Origin: Parcubacteria group bacterium Greene0416_36
GTDB lineage: Bacteria > Patescibacteriota > Patescibacteriia > VMEV01
Direction: 5' to 3'
DNA length: 49,164 bases
Assembly: GCA_007375725.1 (NCBI GenBank)
Contig: VMEV01000010.1
Span: 1 to 49,164 of the forward strand
This document shows, in pieces, positions 1 to 10,337 of this stretch. A program made the translations under genes and the position numbers. How positions within the stretch are numbered: position 1 is the first letter of the stretch; every line of letters starts with the position of its first letter. The notes beneath the pieces were generated by a model, which searched no databases, had not been told where the DNA came from, and saw nothing but the letters and a program-made list of their open reading frames with translations.

Positions 1-156
1 GTTATTCTTTTTCATAGGAAGGATGATTTTAATGGTTACTAAACATTTCCATTATCTCATCCCTTCTTTTTTATTTACACACTTTTAGTTTACAGTACCC
101 CGATTGACGAACAAAGCCGCACCGAAAAAGAACCTTTTGAACCGGTAGCTGTACAA

Positions 157-771
157 TTGGCGGAATACGAAGAGAACGACAAGCGAGTCCATATCATACC
201 TGTGTATGATGGATATACTTGGACGCATGGACTGAATGTCGGCCTCAATGCCATTCGCCAAAATACAGTTAGAAGAATCCAAGGGAAGCCTACCTACGAT
301 TTCATATTCCCTAATTCAACCGAAACCGAATTCACGAAAAACCATCTGAATGCCATGCTAAAAGAATTTGAAAACCCTGAGGTTGTTATGGTAGGAACAA
401 CTTTTGCAGGTAAAACTCCAGATGGAACACCTGTCTCATTGGGCAATTCATACAACAATCCTAGGAATACAGGATTGTTGATCAGGACCGCACTATTTGA
501 TGAACATCTCTTTAGAAGCGGATGGGATCCTTATACCGACAAAATAGGAGGACAAGAAGACTACCACATGAAATTAACCATAGAGATCTTCACATCTCTT
601 CAGATGGTCATGTTAGATCTGAAGGTCCCTCTCATTGTCGGAGTCAATTACGACCAAACCAAAAAAGAAAGGGATGAACAATTAGCAATGCAAAAAATCA
701 ATGACAGAATGAAAGGCTGGTCAACCCAAATTAGACTTATGTTCGGTATGATCGAATTTCCAAAAAGTTAG
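157..771 (+). CDS. Glycosyltransferase family 2-like protein, 5' end uncertain
   Basis: The product has segments typical of nucleotide-sugar-binding GT-A enzymes: an N-terminal strand region (HIIPVYDGYTWTHGLN), an NTGLLIRTALFDE segment, and a GGQEDYHMKLTIE segment that resembles the acidic motif near the GT2 active site. It probably transfers a sugar to a surface glycan. The only start codon in this frame is TTG at 157. The frame stays open back to position 43 and encodes a plausible extra strand (LLVYSTPIDEQ), so the real protein seems to begin earlier. An ATG at 23 or 32 in another frame would join it if one base were gained in the T-run at 67-72. The gene is therefore either frameshifted, wrongly assembled there, or starts at an unusual codon. 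It converges on rpoC and ends in a shared terminator. The GT2 call is moderate and the start is weak. Confidence 0.5.
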   Translation: MAEYEENDKRVHIIPVYDGYTWTHGLNVGLNAIRQNTVRRIQGKPTYDFIFPNSTETEFTKNHLNAMLKEFENPEVVMVGTTFAGKTPDGTPVSLGNSYNNPRNTGLLIRTALFDEHLFRSGWDPYTDKIGGQEDYHMKLTIEIFTSLQMVMLDLKVPLIVGVNYDQTKKERDEQLAMQKINDRMKGWSTQIRLMFGMIEFPKS

Positions 772-852
772 ACTCCAAATAGATAGAGAACCAAGTCCTG
801 TTTATCTATCCCCACTAATCCAAGGAATCAATTTTCTTGGATTGTTTATTTC

Positions 853-891
853 AACAAAACACAGCCCGCTAGAGACGGGCTGTGTTTTGTT
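853..891. terminator. Bidirectional terminator between the glycosyltransferase gene and rpoC
   Basis: Perfect 16-bp arms (853-868 and 876-891) with a 7-nt loop lie between two convergent genes. The arms are A/T-rich outside and G/C-rich inside, so the hairpin can act on either strand. It lies 35 bp past the rpoC stop. Confidence 0.8.
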
Positions 892-898
892 ATTTACC

Positions 899-922
899 CC
901 CTGTCAAGGGGGAATGAAGGGG
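899..922. repeat. Dispersed repeat fragment (TGTCAAGGGGG family)
   Basis: The CCCCCTGTCAAGGGGG core is a small palindrome. Related TTGACAAGGGGG or TTGTCAAGGGGA sequences occur at 28.9-29.0, 39.3-39.4 and 47.9-48.0 kb. Confidence 0.5.
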
Positions 923-925
923 AGT

Positions 926-3900
926 TTACACCTCCTTCGGGGCGGTCGAAATTTCGTGCTTTTTTTCAAAGCCTTTGCCCACGGGGATAAGGCGGCCGAT
1001 GATGACGTTTTCCTTGAGGCCTTCGAGATAATCAATTTTGCCGGAAAGCGACGCATTGATGAGCACCTTGGGGGTTTCCTGAAAGGACGCGGCGGAGAGA
1101 AAACTGCTCGTGGTGAGCGCCACCTTTGTGACACCCATGATCAGCTTCTCGCCCTTGGCCAATTCGCGGCCGGCTTTCTTGGCTACCACATTGGCTTCCT
1201 CAAAATCTCCCCATTCCATGACATCGCCGGGGAGCAGTTCGGTTTCTCCGGCATCCTTGATGGAGATACGCGAGAAGAGCTGGCGGATGATGATTTCAAT
1301 ATGCTTATCATTGAGCTTCTGACCCTGAGAAGAATAGATATGCTGAATATCCTTGATGATATATTTCTGCACATTCTCTTCTCCGGCTAGGCGGTAAGAT
1401 TCCGCGAGATCCCATGATCCTTCAGTCAGAGCCATGCCTTTGGCGACCAAATCGCCGTCCTTGACCCAGACCTTGAATCCTACAGGAATGAAGTATTCGG
1501 CCATCTTGTCAGCTTCCACACGGACGCCAACATAGCCGTCACCCATGGTGACCATGCCTCCCCGGGTAGAGACCACCTCTTTGCCGGAAGAATCAATCAT
1601 AATGATATTGCCAGCGCCGATATTCTCTCCGGCTTTAACCTTAATGGATGTTTTGGCTCCCTCTTTCTTGCTCTTGGGAGTGGAATAGAAATATTTATCT
1701 TCTTCGACGTCGCGGTACTTAATGCGCACCACTTTCTGTTTGACCAAGGCCGCGCCTTTCTTGGCTCCGGGAGCCTCAACATCAGCCTCTTCCACCTTGG
1801 CCACGCCGCCCACTTCAGACAAAACAGATTTATGCTTGGGCGGACGCACTTCGAATAATTCTTCCACGCGAGGCAACCCTTGCGTGATATCCGATCCGGC
1901 CACGCCACCCGTATGAAAAGTTCTCATCGTGAGCTGGGTGCCAGGTTCACCGATACTCTGCGCGGCAATAATGCCTACTGCGGTTCCCATCTTAACCACG
2001 GTATTGCTTCCCAAATCCCATCCGTAACATTTCTGACATACGCCTCGAGTGCTGGAACATTTGAGTACCGATCGGACGGTAATAGTTTCGAGATCCAATG
2101 GTTCAAGCTCTTTGAAAACCTGGGTATCAATCAGGGTATTGACCGGGAACAATTCTTTCTTCCCCTTGGCATCCATAATCGGAGCGGCAATGTAGCGGCC
2201 CAAGACTCGGTCCATGATGTTTTTCTTGCCCATTTCCAGACTTTCTTTCTTGGTAATGGTCCAGCCTTCTTTGGTGCCGCAATCCACCTCGCGGATGATG
2301 ACATCCTGAGACACATCCACCAGACGGCGAGTCAGATAACCCGAATTAGCAGTTCGAAGGGCGGTATCGGCGAGACCTTTTCGGGCTCCATGAGTGGAGA
2401 TGAAATACTCGAGCACTCCGATGCCTTCCTTGAAGTTTCCTCGGACAGGAAGTTCGATAATTTCACCAGCCGGGTTATTCACAAGACCCTTCATCCCCAC
2501 GATCTGAATCAGCTGGCTCATGGAACCTCTGGCTCCGGAGTTCACCATGGAAGCCACCGATCCATCGGGATTGAGCGCTTTTTTGCTCAGATCCACGATC
2601 TTTTCCTTGGCCTCGGTCCAAATTTCGATGACCTTGGCATAACGTTCGCTTTGAGTCAGGAGGCCCATTTCATATTGAGCCTGGCACTCGTCCACGCGGC
2701 GGTCGGATTCCACGAACACAGCTTGTTTCTCTGGAAGACTTGGCACATCATCGAGTCCCCACGAGAGGCCAGAGCGAGTGATCCATTTATAGCCAAACTC
2801 TTTGATTTCATCGAGAAATTCTGCGGTTCTCTCGATTCCATATTGTTCAAAAAATATTCCCAATAATTTTTCCACTTCCTTCTTTCCCATAATATCGTTC
2901 TGGAAAGGAATTTCCTTGGGCAAAATCTGGTTGAAAAAAATGCGGCCGACGGTAGTGACAGCAATCCGCTCTCCCTTGGCCGATAACTTATCCAGACGCA
3001 CATTCACTTTCTGGCGAAGACCCAATTTTCCAAGATTGTACTGAATAATGGCTTCCGATTCGTTCAATAATCCGGGACGCACTTCAAGCTGAGTCAATGT
3101 CGGAACCGAAGTCACGTAAAAACAACCCCACACCATATCCTTTGAAGGAGTGGTAATCGGTTCGCCGCGAGCCGGAGAAAGAAGATTCTTTGAGGCCAAC
3201 ATCAGATTGGCCGCTTCCCACTTGGCTTCTTCGGTCAGCGGCACATGAACGGCCATCTGGTCGCCGTCGAAATCAGCGTTAAAAGCCGCGCACACGAGCG
3301 GATGAATCTGAATGGCTTTTCCTTCGATAAGAATGGGCCGGAAAGCCTGAATACCCAGACGATGCAAGGTCGGAGCGCGGTTGAGAAGGACATGAGCGTC
3401 CTTGATGATGTCTTCGAGAATATCCCATACCTCGCTTTTATCCGATTCGATATAACGGGAACCGCTCCTGACATTATGAACGATCCCTGCGGCAATCAGG
3501 CGGCTGATAATAAAAGGCTTGAATAATTCCAGAGCCATTTTCTTTGGCAGACCGCACTGATGGAGCTTGAGATGAGGACCCACCACGATAACGGAACGTC
3601 CGGAATAGTCTGTGCGTTTACCCAGCAAGTTGGCGCGGAATCGGCCCTGCTTGCCTTTGAGCATATCCGCCAGCGACTTGAGCATGCGCTTCTGGCCCGT
3701 GGAGGCCTGCACGGTTTTGGCGTGACGGGCTCCATTGTCGATCAAAGCATCCACCGCTTCCTGGAGCATGCGCTTCTCATTCCTCGTGATGACTTCCGGA
3801 GCTTTGAGTTCCTGCAGCTGTTTCAATCGGTTATTGCGGTTAATCACGCGACGATAGAGATCATTGAGATCCGAAGTAGCAAAACGACCGCCGTCAAGCG

Positions 3901-4861
3901 GCACCATGGGACGCAGATCGGGCGGGATTACAGGCAATACGGAAAGCACCATCCATTCCGGACGTATATTATTCTTGCGGAGATTCCGGAGGAGCTGCAG
4001 ACGGCGGAGAGTCTTATCTTTCTTGGCCACCTTGCTCTTTTGGGCCACCTCTTCCAACTCGGCGATCAGCGGACCAAGCTCGACACGAGACAAAAGCGAC
4101 CGAATCGCTTCCGCACCAATGCCGGCTTCAAAAATATGACTGTATTTGAGAGACAGTTCCTGATAAGAAGCCTCGGAAATAATCTGCATGGGAACCAGTT
4201 CTTTGAGCTCAGCTTCGGTTTCCTCCAAAATGGCATCGAGTTCCGCCATCTTGGCTTCCTGTTCACCTATGGCCACTTTCATAGCTTCAGCCGCATCATC
4301 CTTGTTCAATTCTTTTGCCTCTACTTTAGAATCCATCCGTTTAATTTTTTGATCATACTCAGCCAAAATATTCTTCTTTTTCATTTCATACTCATTTTTA
4401 ATTTCCGCCACTACCGCCATTTTGGCATCTTCATTAACCTTGGTAATGATAAAAGAAGCGAAATAAATCACTTTTTCCAAATTGAGCACCGACAAATCCA
4501 AAATGAGGCCAATTTTGGAGGGCACATTTCGCAAAAACCAAATATGAGAAACGGGAACTGCTAAATCAATATGTCCCATGCGCTCGCGGCGGACAATCGA
4601 ACGGGTGACTTCCACCCCGCACTTGTCGCAAACTATGCCTTTGTAGCGAATTTTCTTGTATTTGCCGCAATAGCATTCCCAATCCTTCGAAGGTCCAAAA
4701 ATCTTCTCACAGAATAAGCCATCCTTTTCAGGGCGCTGGGTGCGATAGTTAATCGTTTCCGGCTTAGTCACTTCTCCAAAAGACCAGGCGTGCATCACGT
4801 CCGGGGAAGCCAATTTCAGGCGTATCGAGCTGAAATCGGTTGTTTTTATGGGCGTAAACAT
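926..4861 (-). CDS. rpoC: DNA-directed RNA polymerase subunit beta'
   Basis: This is the largest catalytic subunit of bacterial RNA polymerase. The N-terminal zinc ribbon is visible (C63, C65, C78, C81). The catalytic Mg-binding loop NADFDGDQ is present near residue 525-533. The second zinc-binding cluster ([11 protein letters not shown]) and the trigger-loop/bridge region ([16 protein letters not shown]) follow. At 1311 aa it is in the compact range of the family. A charged coiled-coil-like stretch (about residues 140-230) lies between the zinc domain and the clamp. The gene follows rpoB by 73 bp with no obvious promoter in between, so the two are probably co-transcribed. ATG at 4861 gives the usual short N-terminus. 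Confidence 0.99.
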   Translation of the reverse strand: MFTPIKTTDFSSIRLKLASPDVMHAWSFGEVTKPETINYRTQRPEKDGLFCEKIFGPSKDWECYCGKYKKIRYKGIVCDKCGVEVTRSIVRRERMGHIDLAVPVSHIWFLRNVPSKIGLILDLSVLNLEKVIYFASFIITKVNEDAKMAVVAEIKNEYEMKKKNILAEYDQKIKRMDSKVEAKELNKDDAAEAMKVAIGEQEAKMAELDAILEETEAELKELVPMQIISEASYQELSLKYSHIFEAGIGAEAIRSLLSRVELGPLIAELEEVAQKSKVAKKDKTLRRLQLLRNLRKNNIRPEWMVLSVLPVIPPDLRPMVPLDGGRFATSDLNDLYRRVINRNNRLKQLQELKAPEVITRNEKRMLQEAVDALIDNGARHAKTVQASTGQKRMLKSLADMLKGKQGRFRANLLGKRTDYSGRSVIVVGPHLKLHQCGLPKKMALELFKPFIISRLIAAGIVHNVRSGSRYIESDKSEVWDILEDIIKDAHVLLNRAPTLHRLGIQAFRPILIEGKAIQIHPLVCAAFNADFDGDQMAVHVPLTEEAKWEAANLMLASKNLLSPARGEPITTPSKDMVWGCFYVTSVPTLTQLEVRPGLLNESEAIIQYNLGKLGLRQKVNVRLDKLSAKGERIAVTTVGRIFFNQILPKEIPFQNDIMGKKEVEKLLGIFFEQYGIERTAEFLDEIKEFGYKWITRSGLSWGLDDVPSLPEKQAVFVESDRRVDECQAQYEMGLLTQSERYAKVIEIWTEAKEKIVDLSKKALNPDGSVASMVNSGARGSMSQLIQIVGMKGLVNNPAGEIIELPVRGNFKEGIGVLEYFISTHGARKGLADTALRTANSGYLTRRLVDVSQDVIIREVDCGTKEGWTITKKESLEMGKKNIMDRVLGRYIAAPIMDAKGKKELFPVNTLIDTQVFKELEPLDLETITVRSVLKCSSTRGVCQKCYGWDLGSNTVVKMGTAVGIIAAQSIGEPGTQLTMRTFHTGGVAGSDITQGLPRVEELFEVRPPKHKSVLSEVGGVAKVEEADVEAPGAKKGAALVKQKVVRIKYRDVEEDKYFYSTPKSKKEGAKTSIKVKAGENIGAGNIIMIDSSGKEVVSTRGGMVTMGDGYVGVRVEADKMAEYFIPVGFKVWVKDGDLVAKGMALTEGSWDLAESYRLAGEENVQKYIIKDIQHIYSSQGQKLNDKHIEIIIRQLFSRISIKDAGETELLPGDVMEWGDFEEANVVAKKAGRELAKGEKLIMGVTKVALTTSSFLSAASFQETPKVLINASLSGKIDYLEGLKENVIIGRLIPVGKGFEKKHEISTAPKEV

Positions 4862-4934
4862 AAATAAGTAAAAAGTTAGAAGGCAAAAGTCACAAGTTTA
4901 AAACTTTAAAACGAGGCGTCTCTGGCGCAAAAAA

Positions 4935-7900
4935 CTACTTTTTCTTTTTAGCTTTGCCCGTGCGTTCATCATCGGACAATTCATGAGTCTGATCATCTAC
5001 TTTGGCGCTGGCAGAATCCAAAAGCTCCACATCCAAACACAAACCCTTGAGTTCGCGGACGAGCACATTAAACGATTCCGGCACATTGAGCTTCCTGATC
5101 GGTTCATTTTTAATAATGGATTCATAGGCTTTGGCGCGGCCCGGCACATCATCGGATTTGATGGTCAGAATTTCCTGAAGCATATGAGCAGCGCCGTAGG
5201 CTTCCAAAGCCCAGACTTCCATTTCTCCAAAACGCTGGCCTCCGAACTGCGCTTTTCCTCCCAAAGGCTGTTGGGTAATGAGGGAGTAAGGACCGATGGA
5301 ACGCTGGTGGATCTTGTCTTCCACCATATGGTTGAGTTTGAGCATATACTTAATTCCAACCGTGATTTTATTATCAAAAGCATCACCGGTTCGGCCGTCA
5401 TACAGCACCATCTGGCCGTCCCGTGTATATCCGGCTTTTTCGAGCTCATCGCGCACCTGTCCTTCCGTGACTCCGGCAATCGGAGGAGTCGCCACCGTAT
5501 ACCCCAGCTTGGTTGCGGCAAGCCCTAAATACGTTTCAAAAAGCTGGCCCAGATTCATACGAGAAATAACACCCAAAGGACTGAGAATGATGTCCACAGG
5601 TTTGCCATCCGCCATAAACGGCATATCTTCCACATTCACAATGCGAGAAATAACACCTTTGTTTCCGTGGCGTCCTGCCATTTTGTCGCCTACCTGAATC
5701 TTTCGGAGCTGGGCAATGGAGACCTGGATGGTTTTGATGACCCCCGAGGGAAGCTTATCTCCCGATTCACGGGAAAACACCTTGATGTCTACCACTTTTC
5801 CATGCTCGCCGTGTTCGAGATACATGGAACTGTCCCGCACATCCTTAGCTTTTTCGCCAAAAATCACACGGAGCAATTTTTCTTCCGGAGACAGTTCAGT
5901 TTCCCCTTTCGGAGTGATTTTGCCCACCAAAATATTGCCCGAAGAAACTTCGGCGCCAATGCGGATAATGCCCTGTTCATCAAGATCCTTGAGCTTCTCT
6001 TCTCCAATATTTGGAATATCGGAAGTCACAATTTCAGGACCGAGCTTGGTGTCTCGGACATCGATGGAATAATCTTCGATATGAATGGATGTATATAAAT
6101 CACGGTGCACCACTTTTTCGGAAATCAAAATAGCGTCTTCATAGTTGCCTCCTTCCCAAGACATAAACGCAACCATGATATTCTGGCCCAAAGCCAATTC
6201 ACCGCCATCGGTGGAGGCGCCATCGCAAAGAGTATCTCCTTTTTTTACCTTATCTCCACGATTGATGATCACCCGCTGATTGAGACACGTCGAAGCATTG
6301 GAACGAGAGAATTTTCGCAAGCGATATTCATGGCGCACCCCTTTAGCAGCTTCGAGCACGATTTTATCACCGGATAATTCCACAATTTTACCGTCTTCCG
6401 GAGCGGTGATTACATGGCCAGAATGGTAGGCCACGGCCGACTCTATGCCCGTGCCGATCACAGGAGCCGACGGATTGATGCAGCAGACAGCCTGGCGCTG
6501 CATATTCGTGCCCATCAGAGCGCGGTTAGCGTCATCGTGTTCGACAAAAGGGATGAGCGACGTGGCAATGGAAAAAATCTGCATGGTCGAGACATCCACA
6601 TAATCAATCTGATCGATAGTCACCACCGACGGCCGGCCATGGTATCGAACCTCGGCTTTCTCAGTGACAAAATAGCCATTATCATCTACCGGAGTGGTCG
6701 CAGGAGTGCTCACATGCCGCTCCTCAGTAAAAGCATCGAGATACACCACGTCATGGGTCACGCGGGGCCGCACAGGAATTTCCACAAGAGTTGTCTTTGC
6801 CAATTTTACGGCTAAATCCTTAGTGATTTTCTCGCCGTCTTTAGCAATAATTTTATCATTAGCAGGATTCTTGATATTCCCCCTTACAATCTCTCCCTCG
6901 GCAGATTGAGGAGCATTAACCACACTTTTAACTACTTTTCTAAATGGGGTCTCAATAAATCCATACTCATTGAGCTTGGCATAGGACGCGATATGGCCAA
7001 CCAGACCAATGTTCGGGCCTTCGGGAGTCGCGATCGGACAGATGCGGCCGTAATGAGTCGTATGCACGTCGCGAACTTCAAAACCCGCGCGGTCTCGAGA
7101 CAGACCTCCGGGACCCATGGCTGAGAGACGACGCTTGTGTTCGAGTTCGGAGAGATGATTGGTCTGATCCATGAACTGGGACAATTGGCTGGACATGAAG
7201 AATTCCTTCACCACGCCCATAACCGGCCGGGCATTGACCAAGCGGGCAGGAGTCAGAGTGGCGATATCATAAGTACTCATGCGGTCGCGCACGATTCTTT
7301 CCATACGAGAAAGACCGATCCTGAATTTATTCTGCACCAGTTCTCCGATGGCACGAACGCGGCGATTGCCCAAATGATCGATATCATCGGCTTCTCGCTG
7401 AGTGATATTGAGATCAATGATTTCCTTAACCACAGCGAGCAAATCCTCGCGGCGCAAAATACGATTCTCCGGAATATTGGAAACCTCAAAATTAAAGCGG
7501 CGGTTGATTTTGTAGCGTCCCACGCGGCCAAAATCATAGCGGTCAAAATTGAAAAACATCGAATGGATGAGAGATTTCGCATTATCCCCGGTGGCCAAAT
7601 CTCCGGGACGAATACGCTTATACACCTCCTTGAGCCCCTCTTCTTCGGTATGGGAGGTATCCTTAGCAATAGAATTTTTGATATAGGAAATTTCAGGATG
7701 CACATCCACGTCAGCAAAGGCAGCCAAAAGCTCATCATTAGTTCCAAAACCAAAAGCGCGGAGAAGGGCAGTAATAGACACCTTGCGCTTCCTATCAATC
7801 TTGGCCCAGATCACGTGATTGGAATCGGTTTCGATCTCAATCCAAGCCCCGCGATTGGGGATAATTTTTGCGCCATAAAATCGGCGGCCACGAAACAGGG

Positions 7901-8330
7901 TAGATGTAAAAAAAATACCCGCGCTGCGAATCAGCTGCGAGACCACGACTCTTTCGATGCCGTTGATAATAAAGGTACCCCGTCCGGTCATGAGAGGAAA
8001 ATCCCCCATATAGATTTCCTGTTCTTTGACATCATTGGTCTTTTTATTAACCAATCGGGTATTGATCCGCAGAGGCGCTTCATAGGTGATATTTTTTTCT
8101 CGAGAAATGGTTTCGGAAAATTTGGGTTCGTCCAAATAAAAATCGAGAAAGGACAATTCTAAATCACGACCGATAAAATCGCGGATGGGAGAGACTTCAT
8201 CGAAGAGCTCACGGAGGCCTTCGCGCAAAAACCAGCTGTAAGAATCTTTTTGAATTTCAATCAAATCCGGGAGAGGAAAAATAGGCTGAAATTTCGAAAA
8301 ATATTTACGAGGGGGTCTCGATTTTGACAT
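4935..8330 (-). CDS. rpoB: DNA-directed RNA polymerase subunit beta
   Basis: This subunit pairs with RpoC in the catalytic core. Hallmarks visible are the rifampicin-pocket segment (FMDQTNHLSELEHKRRLSA), the downstream RPNIGL-like segment (TPEGPNIGLVGHIASYA), GDKMAGRHGNKGVISRI and the C-terminal GGKAQFGGQRFGEMEVWALEAYGA clamp-binding motif in part. At 1131 aa it is shorter than the proteobacterial form because the lineage-specific insertions are absent. In the rifampicin region the residues DQTNHLSELEHKRR match the usual sensitive pattern, except that N replaces the common N-P at one position. It is the first gene of the rpoBC operon, with its own consensus promoter about 130 bp upstream. Confidence 0.99.
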   Translation of the reverse strand: MSKSRPPRKYFSKFQPIFPLPDLIEIQKDSYSWFLREGLRELFDEVSPIRDFIGRDLELSFLDFYLDEPKFSETISREKNITYEAPLRINTRLVNKKTNDVKEQEIYMGDFPLMTGRGTFIINGIERVVVSQLIRSAGIFFTSTLFRGRRFYGAKIIPNRGAWIEIETDSNHVIWAKIDRKRKVSITALLRAFGFGTNDELLAAFADVDVHPEISYIKNSIAKDTSHTEEEGLKEVYKRIRPGDLATGDNAKSLIHSMFFNFDRYDFGRVGRYKINRRFNFEVSNIPENRILRREDLLAVVKEIIDLNITQREADDIDHLGNRRVRAIGELVQNKFRIGLSRMERIVRDRMSTYDIATLTPARLVNARPVMGVVKEFFMSSQLSQFMDQTNHLSELEHKRRLSAMGPGGLSRDRAGFEVRDVHTTHYGRICPIATPEGPNIGLVGHIASYAKLNEYGFIETPFRKVVKSVVNAPQSAEGEIVRGNIKNPANDKIIAKDGEKITKDLAVKLAKTTLVEIPVRPRVTHDVVYLDAFTEERHVSTPATTPVDDNGYFVTEKAEVRYHGRPSVVTIDQIDYVDVSTMQIFSIATSLIPFVEHDDANRALMGTNMQRQAVCCINPSAPVIGTGIESAVAYHSGHVITAPEDGKIVELSGDKIVLEAAKGVRHEYRLRKFSRSNASTCLNQRVIINRGDKVKKGDTLCDGASTDGGELALGQNIMVAFMSWEGGNYEDAILISEKVVHRDLYTSIHIEDYSIDVRDTKLGPEIVTSDIPNIGEEKLKDLDEQGIIRIGAEVSSGNILVGKITPKGETELSPEEKLLRVIFGEKAKDVRDSSMYLEHGEHGKVVDIKVFSRESGDKLPSGVIKTIQVSIAQLRKIQVGDKMAGRHGNKGVISRIVNVEDMPFMADGKPVDIILSPLGVISRMNLGQLFETYLGLAATKLGYTVATPPIAGVTEGQVRDELEKAGYTRDGQMVLYDGRTGDAFDNKITVGIKYMLKLNHMVEDKIHQRSIGPYSLITQQPLGGKAQFGGQRFGEMEVWALEAYGAAHMLQEILTIKSDDVPGRAKAYESIIKNEPIRKLNVPESFNVLVRELKGLCLDVELLDSASAKVDDQTHELSDDERTGKAKKKK

Positions 8331-8444
8331 AGAATCAAAAAATTCCCGTTTTCCTTATACTTGTGAAATAAAGAGGGCAAAACGAGTTTTTTAAAAATAA
8401 AATTTATAAAAATTTTTGGACTTTTGGGGAGGACATGCGCAAAA

Positions 8445-8486
8445 ATATTCTTCCCGAAGAATATATTGTTTACTAAGGGGTGTCAA
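8445..8486 (-). promoter_or_regulatory. Sigma-70 promoter of rpoBC with overlapping palindrome
   Basis: On the minus strand a perfect -35 TTGACA (8486-8481) is followed after 17 nt by -10 TATTCT (8463-8458). The palindrome ATATTCTT-cccg-AAGAATAT (8445-8464) covers the -10 box and the likely start site. It could be an operator or a 5' hairpin. The leader to the rpoB ATG is about 120 nt. Confidence 0.75.
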
Positions 8487-8523
8487 ATGAATATAACAGT
8501 AAATTTAAATAACGTCAAATTGA

Positions 8524-8556
8524 CGGTAGGGGTGGGTTTCCAACCCACCCCTACCG
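8524..8556. repeat. GTAGGGG-type hairpin repeat
   Basis: Perfect 15-bp arms (8524-8538, 8542-8556) with a 3-nt loop sit 11 bp past the stop of the baseplate-J-like gene. The CGGTAGGGGTGGG arm is a variant of a hairpin seen at 9.8, 16.35 and 39.46 kb. It may act as a terminator, but there is no strong T-tract. Confidence 0.7.
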
Positions 8557-8566
8557 AGGCAAATAA

Positions 8567-9682
8567 CTACTTCTGCACCACTATATAAATATGGTCATCC
8601 ATAGAGGGAACCGACCGCACCCAGAAAGGTGAAAATTCAACAGTGACTTCGCCAACCCCGGGTTTGGAGGCGAAATAATCAATCAATTCCTGGCGAGATT
8701 TGCCTTTGATCGCCTCTTTATCTACGAGAGCGCTGGTTCCTTTGAGGATGCCTTTGGCGGCCATGGAAATTTTGATTTGAGCAGATTTGGCCACGGGATC
8801 ATATTTCTCCAGCTTAAAAGTCAAACTGTCTGAATTGATACCAATGACTTCCATGTCAGTACCCGCCTGACGATACAATTCCTTTTTTGCTAATTCCGCA
8901 ATTTTAACAGGATTCGAAATCAAAACTTGCACCCTGACCTTCATGGCGACCTCAAAATTGGATTTATTATCTCCCGAAGCAGCTGATACGCTTTCGGATT
9001 CAACCAAAACCCAGGAAGCCTCCCGCAAAATGGACTCCCCTACTTCCAAAGCGGATCCGGCCTGCTGGAAAGCGAGATCCTCCAAATCTTTCTGCAAGGT
9101 CGCTTTGGCGGAGGCAATTTCCTGTTCGGTCACGGAATAGACGAATTTTTTACCTCCGGAAAAAGCCTCGGAGCTTTGGCCATAAATAATATTCTCAAAA
9201 GGCTTGCCTAAGCCAGGGACAGAAAACATCCCGGGGGATACATTCCCCTTCTCTCCCTTGTCATCCGCTACGACTTCGACCTCCACTGTGCCTCCCTTGG
9301 GAACTAGAATACGGCGGTTAGTTCTGAAAATAAGCCCGCCGGAAGAGGCAAATCGAGTTTTGGGAACAAGAATTTGATCAGACGAAGATTTGTTGTAAAC
9401 CGTGAGTGTGCCTGTGGCAAAATCATCCGCCCCCGACCCTCCAGGAGCAGACTCGAATTTCTTGGAATCCGACGAGTTGATTTCCAAAACCCGGCCCGCG
9501 ACTCCCTCTTTCTCGGACAAAGAAACCGTTTCAATAAAATCAACGGATAGTTCCGTTTCTTTGGGACGGATGGTGATGGAGGCGTAAGACACCGAAATAT
9601 ATAAAACCACAACAATCACCACCAGGGTCAACCCCGCGAAAGTCAGAGCCAGCTGGCGGTAAAGAGAGACGGAACGATCCAT
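8567..9682 (-). CDS. Baseplate J/gp47-like single-pass membrane protein
   Basis: The protein has a short cytoplasmic N-terminus, one strong membrane segment (about residues 9-35), and a long extracytoplasmic part. The middle carries the signature common in CPR proteins annotated as baseplate J-like: VYNKSSSDQILVPKTRF, then FRTNRRILVPKGGTVEVEVVAD, then EKGNVSPGMFSVPGLG. The remaining part alternates short strands and helices and ends with a beta-rich domain (VEFSPFWVRSVPSMDD). There is no phage tail operon around it, so a tail role is unlikely. A cell-surface or envelope function is more plausible but unproven. It is flanked by hairpin repeats on one side and HU on the other. ATG at 9682 puts the membrane segment close to the N-terminus, as expected. 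Confidence 0.7.
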   Translation of the reverse strand: MDRSVSLYRQLALTFAGLTLVVIVVVLYISVSYASITIRPKETELSVDFIETVSLSEKEGVAGRVLEINSSDSKKFESAPGGSGADDFATGTLTVYNKSSSDQILVPKTRFASSGGLIFRTNRRILVPKGGTVEVEVVADDKGEKGNVSPGMFSVPGLGKPFENIIYGQSSEAFSGGKKFVYSVTEQEIASAKATLQKDLEDLAFQQAGSALEVGESILREASWVLVESESVSAASGDNKSNFEVAMKVRVQVLISNPVKIAELAKKELYRQAGTDMEVIGINSDSLTFKLEKYDPVAKSAQIKISMAAKGILKGTSALVDKEAIKGKSRQELIDYFASKPGVGEVTVEFSPFWVRSVPSMDDHIYIVVQK

Positions 9683-9791
9683 ATTAAAATAGGATTTAGG
9701 GTTTAGGATTCAGGAAAGAAACACACACCACAACTCAAGATCATTTAAAAATTACATTCATATTATACCAAAAAAACAAAAACAAAAAAAC

Positions 9792-9828
9792 GTAGGGGCG
9801 GTCCAACGTTACATCGGACCGCCCCTGC
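9792..9828. repeat. GTAGGGGCGG hairpin repeat after the HU gene
   Basis: The arms GTAGGGGCGGTCC (9792-9804) and GGACCGCCCCTGC (9816-9828) pair with one wobble. The hairpin lies 20 bp past the HU stop and is followed on the minus strand by a T-run, so it can also serve as the HU terminator. Confidence 0.75.
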
Positions 9829-9848
9829 ATTTATAAAAAAGAATTTCT

Positions 9849-10130
9849 CTAAAGCACCGCATCCTTGCAGGCCTTGGCAACGCGAAATTTGACCACGGTC
9901 TTGGCTGGAATCTGGATCTGGGCGCCGGTGGCGGGATTGCGGCCCATGCGGGCGGCGCGGTCCTTCTTCACGAGCTTACCCAATCCTGGAACCACAAATT
10001 CGCCATTCTTTTTGACCTCAGAATAGGCAATTTCGGTTAAAACACCCAAGAGCATGGCAACATCCTTTTTGGTGTGGCCGGTCTTGGAGGCGACTGCTTC
10101 TAACAACTGAGATTTTGTCATCTTTGACAT
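9849..10130 (-). CDS. hup: HU family DNA-binding protein
   Basis: A 93-residue histone-like protein that bends and compacts DNA. The family pattern is complete: MTKSQLLEAVASKTGHTKKDV at the N-terminus, the central FVVPGLGKLVKKDRAARMGRNPATG with the DNA-binding beta arm, and the QIQIPAKTVVKFRVAKACKDAV end. MSKMTKSQ and MTKSQ are both possible starts and differ by three residues. It has its own promoter and a long leader with a hairpin repeat, so it is probably monocistronic. Confidence 0.97.
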   Translation of the reverse strand: MSKMTKSQLLEAVASKTGHTKKDVAMLLGVLTEIAYSEVKKNGEFVVPGLGKLVKKDRAARMGRNPATGAQIQIPAKTVVKFRVAKACKDAVL

Positions 10131-10174
10131 AACCTTTTATTTTAATTATAAAGTTTTTCGAATTTTATTGGATA

Positions 10175-10224
10175 AGGTATTTTTTGTAAAGACGTGCCAT
10201 GACGCGTCTCTACAAAAAATACCT
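10175..10224. repeat. Inverted repeat in the HU leader
   Basis: Twenty-base arms (10175-10194 and 10205-10224) pair almost perfectly around a 10-nt loop. The arms contain GTAGAGACG-type sequence, which resembles common mobile hairpin repeats. It lies between the HU promoter and its ATG, so it would fold in the 5' leader. Confidence 0.7.
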
Positions 10225-10257
10225 CGTCCGCAAAAATTCTCTACTTTTATACTCCCT

Positions 10258-10285
10258 ATGATACACAATAAAAAAAGGGTTGCAA
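10258..10285 (-). promoter_or_regulatory. Sigma-70 promoter of the HU gene
   Basis: Minus-strand -35 TTGCAA (10285-10280) and -10 TATCAT (10263-10258) are 16 nt apart, about 130 nt upstream of the HU ATG. Confidence 0.55.
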
Positions 10286-10337
10286 GACATTCACTCATCC
10301 ACAGCCCGCCGAAGCTTTAATCTTTTTTTTGGTAAAG

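Noticed and set aside
842-8162. Several plus-strand frames of 180-340 codons opposite rpoC and rpoB
   Set aside because: They lie fully inside strongly conserved genes on the other strand and have no family motif.
8567-9682. Phage tail baseplate gene
   Set aside because: It has a membrane anchor and no tail or head genes nearby; the CPR form of this family is found outside prophages.
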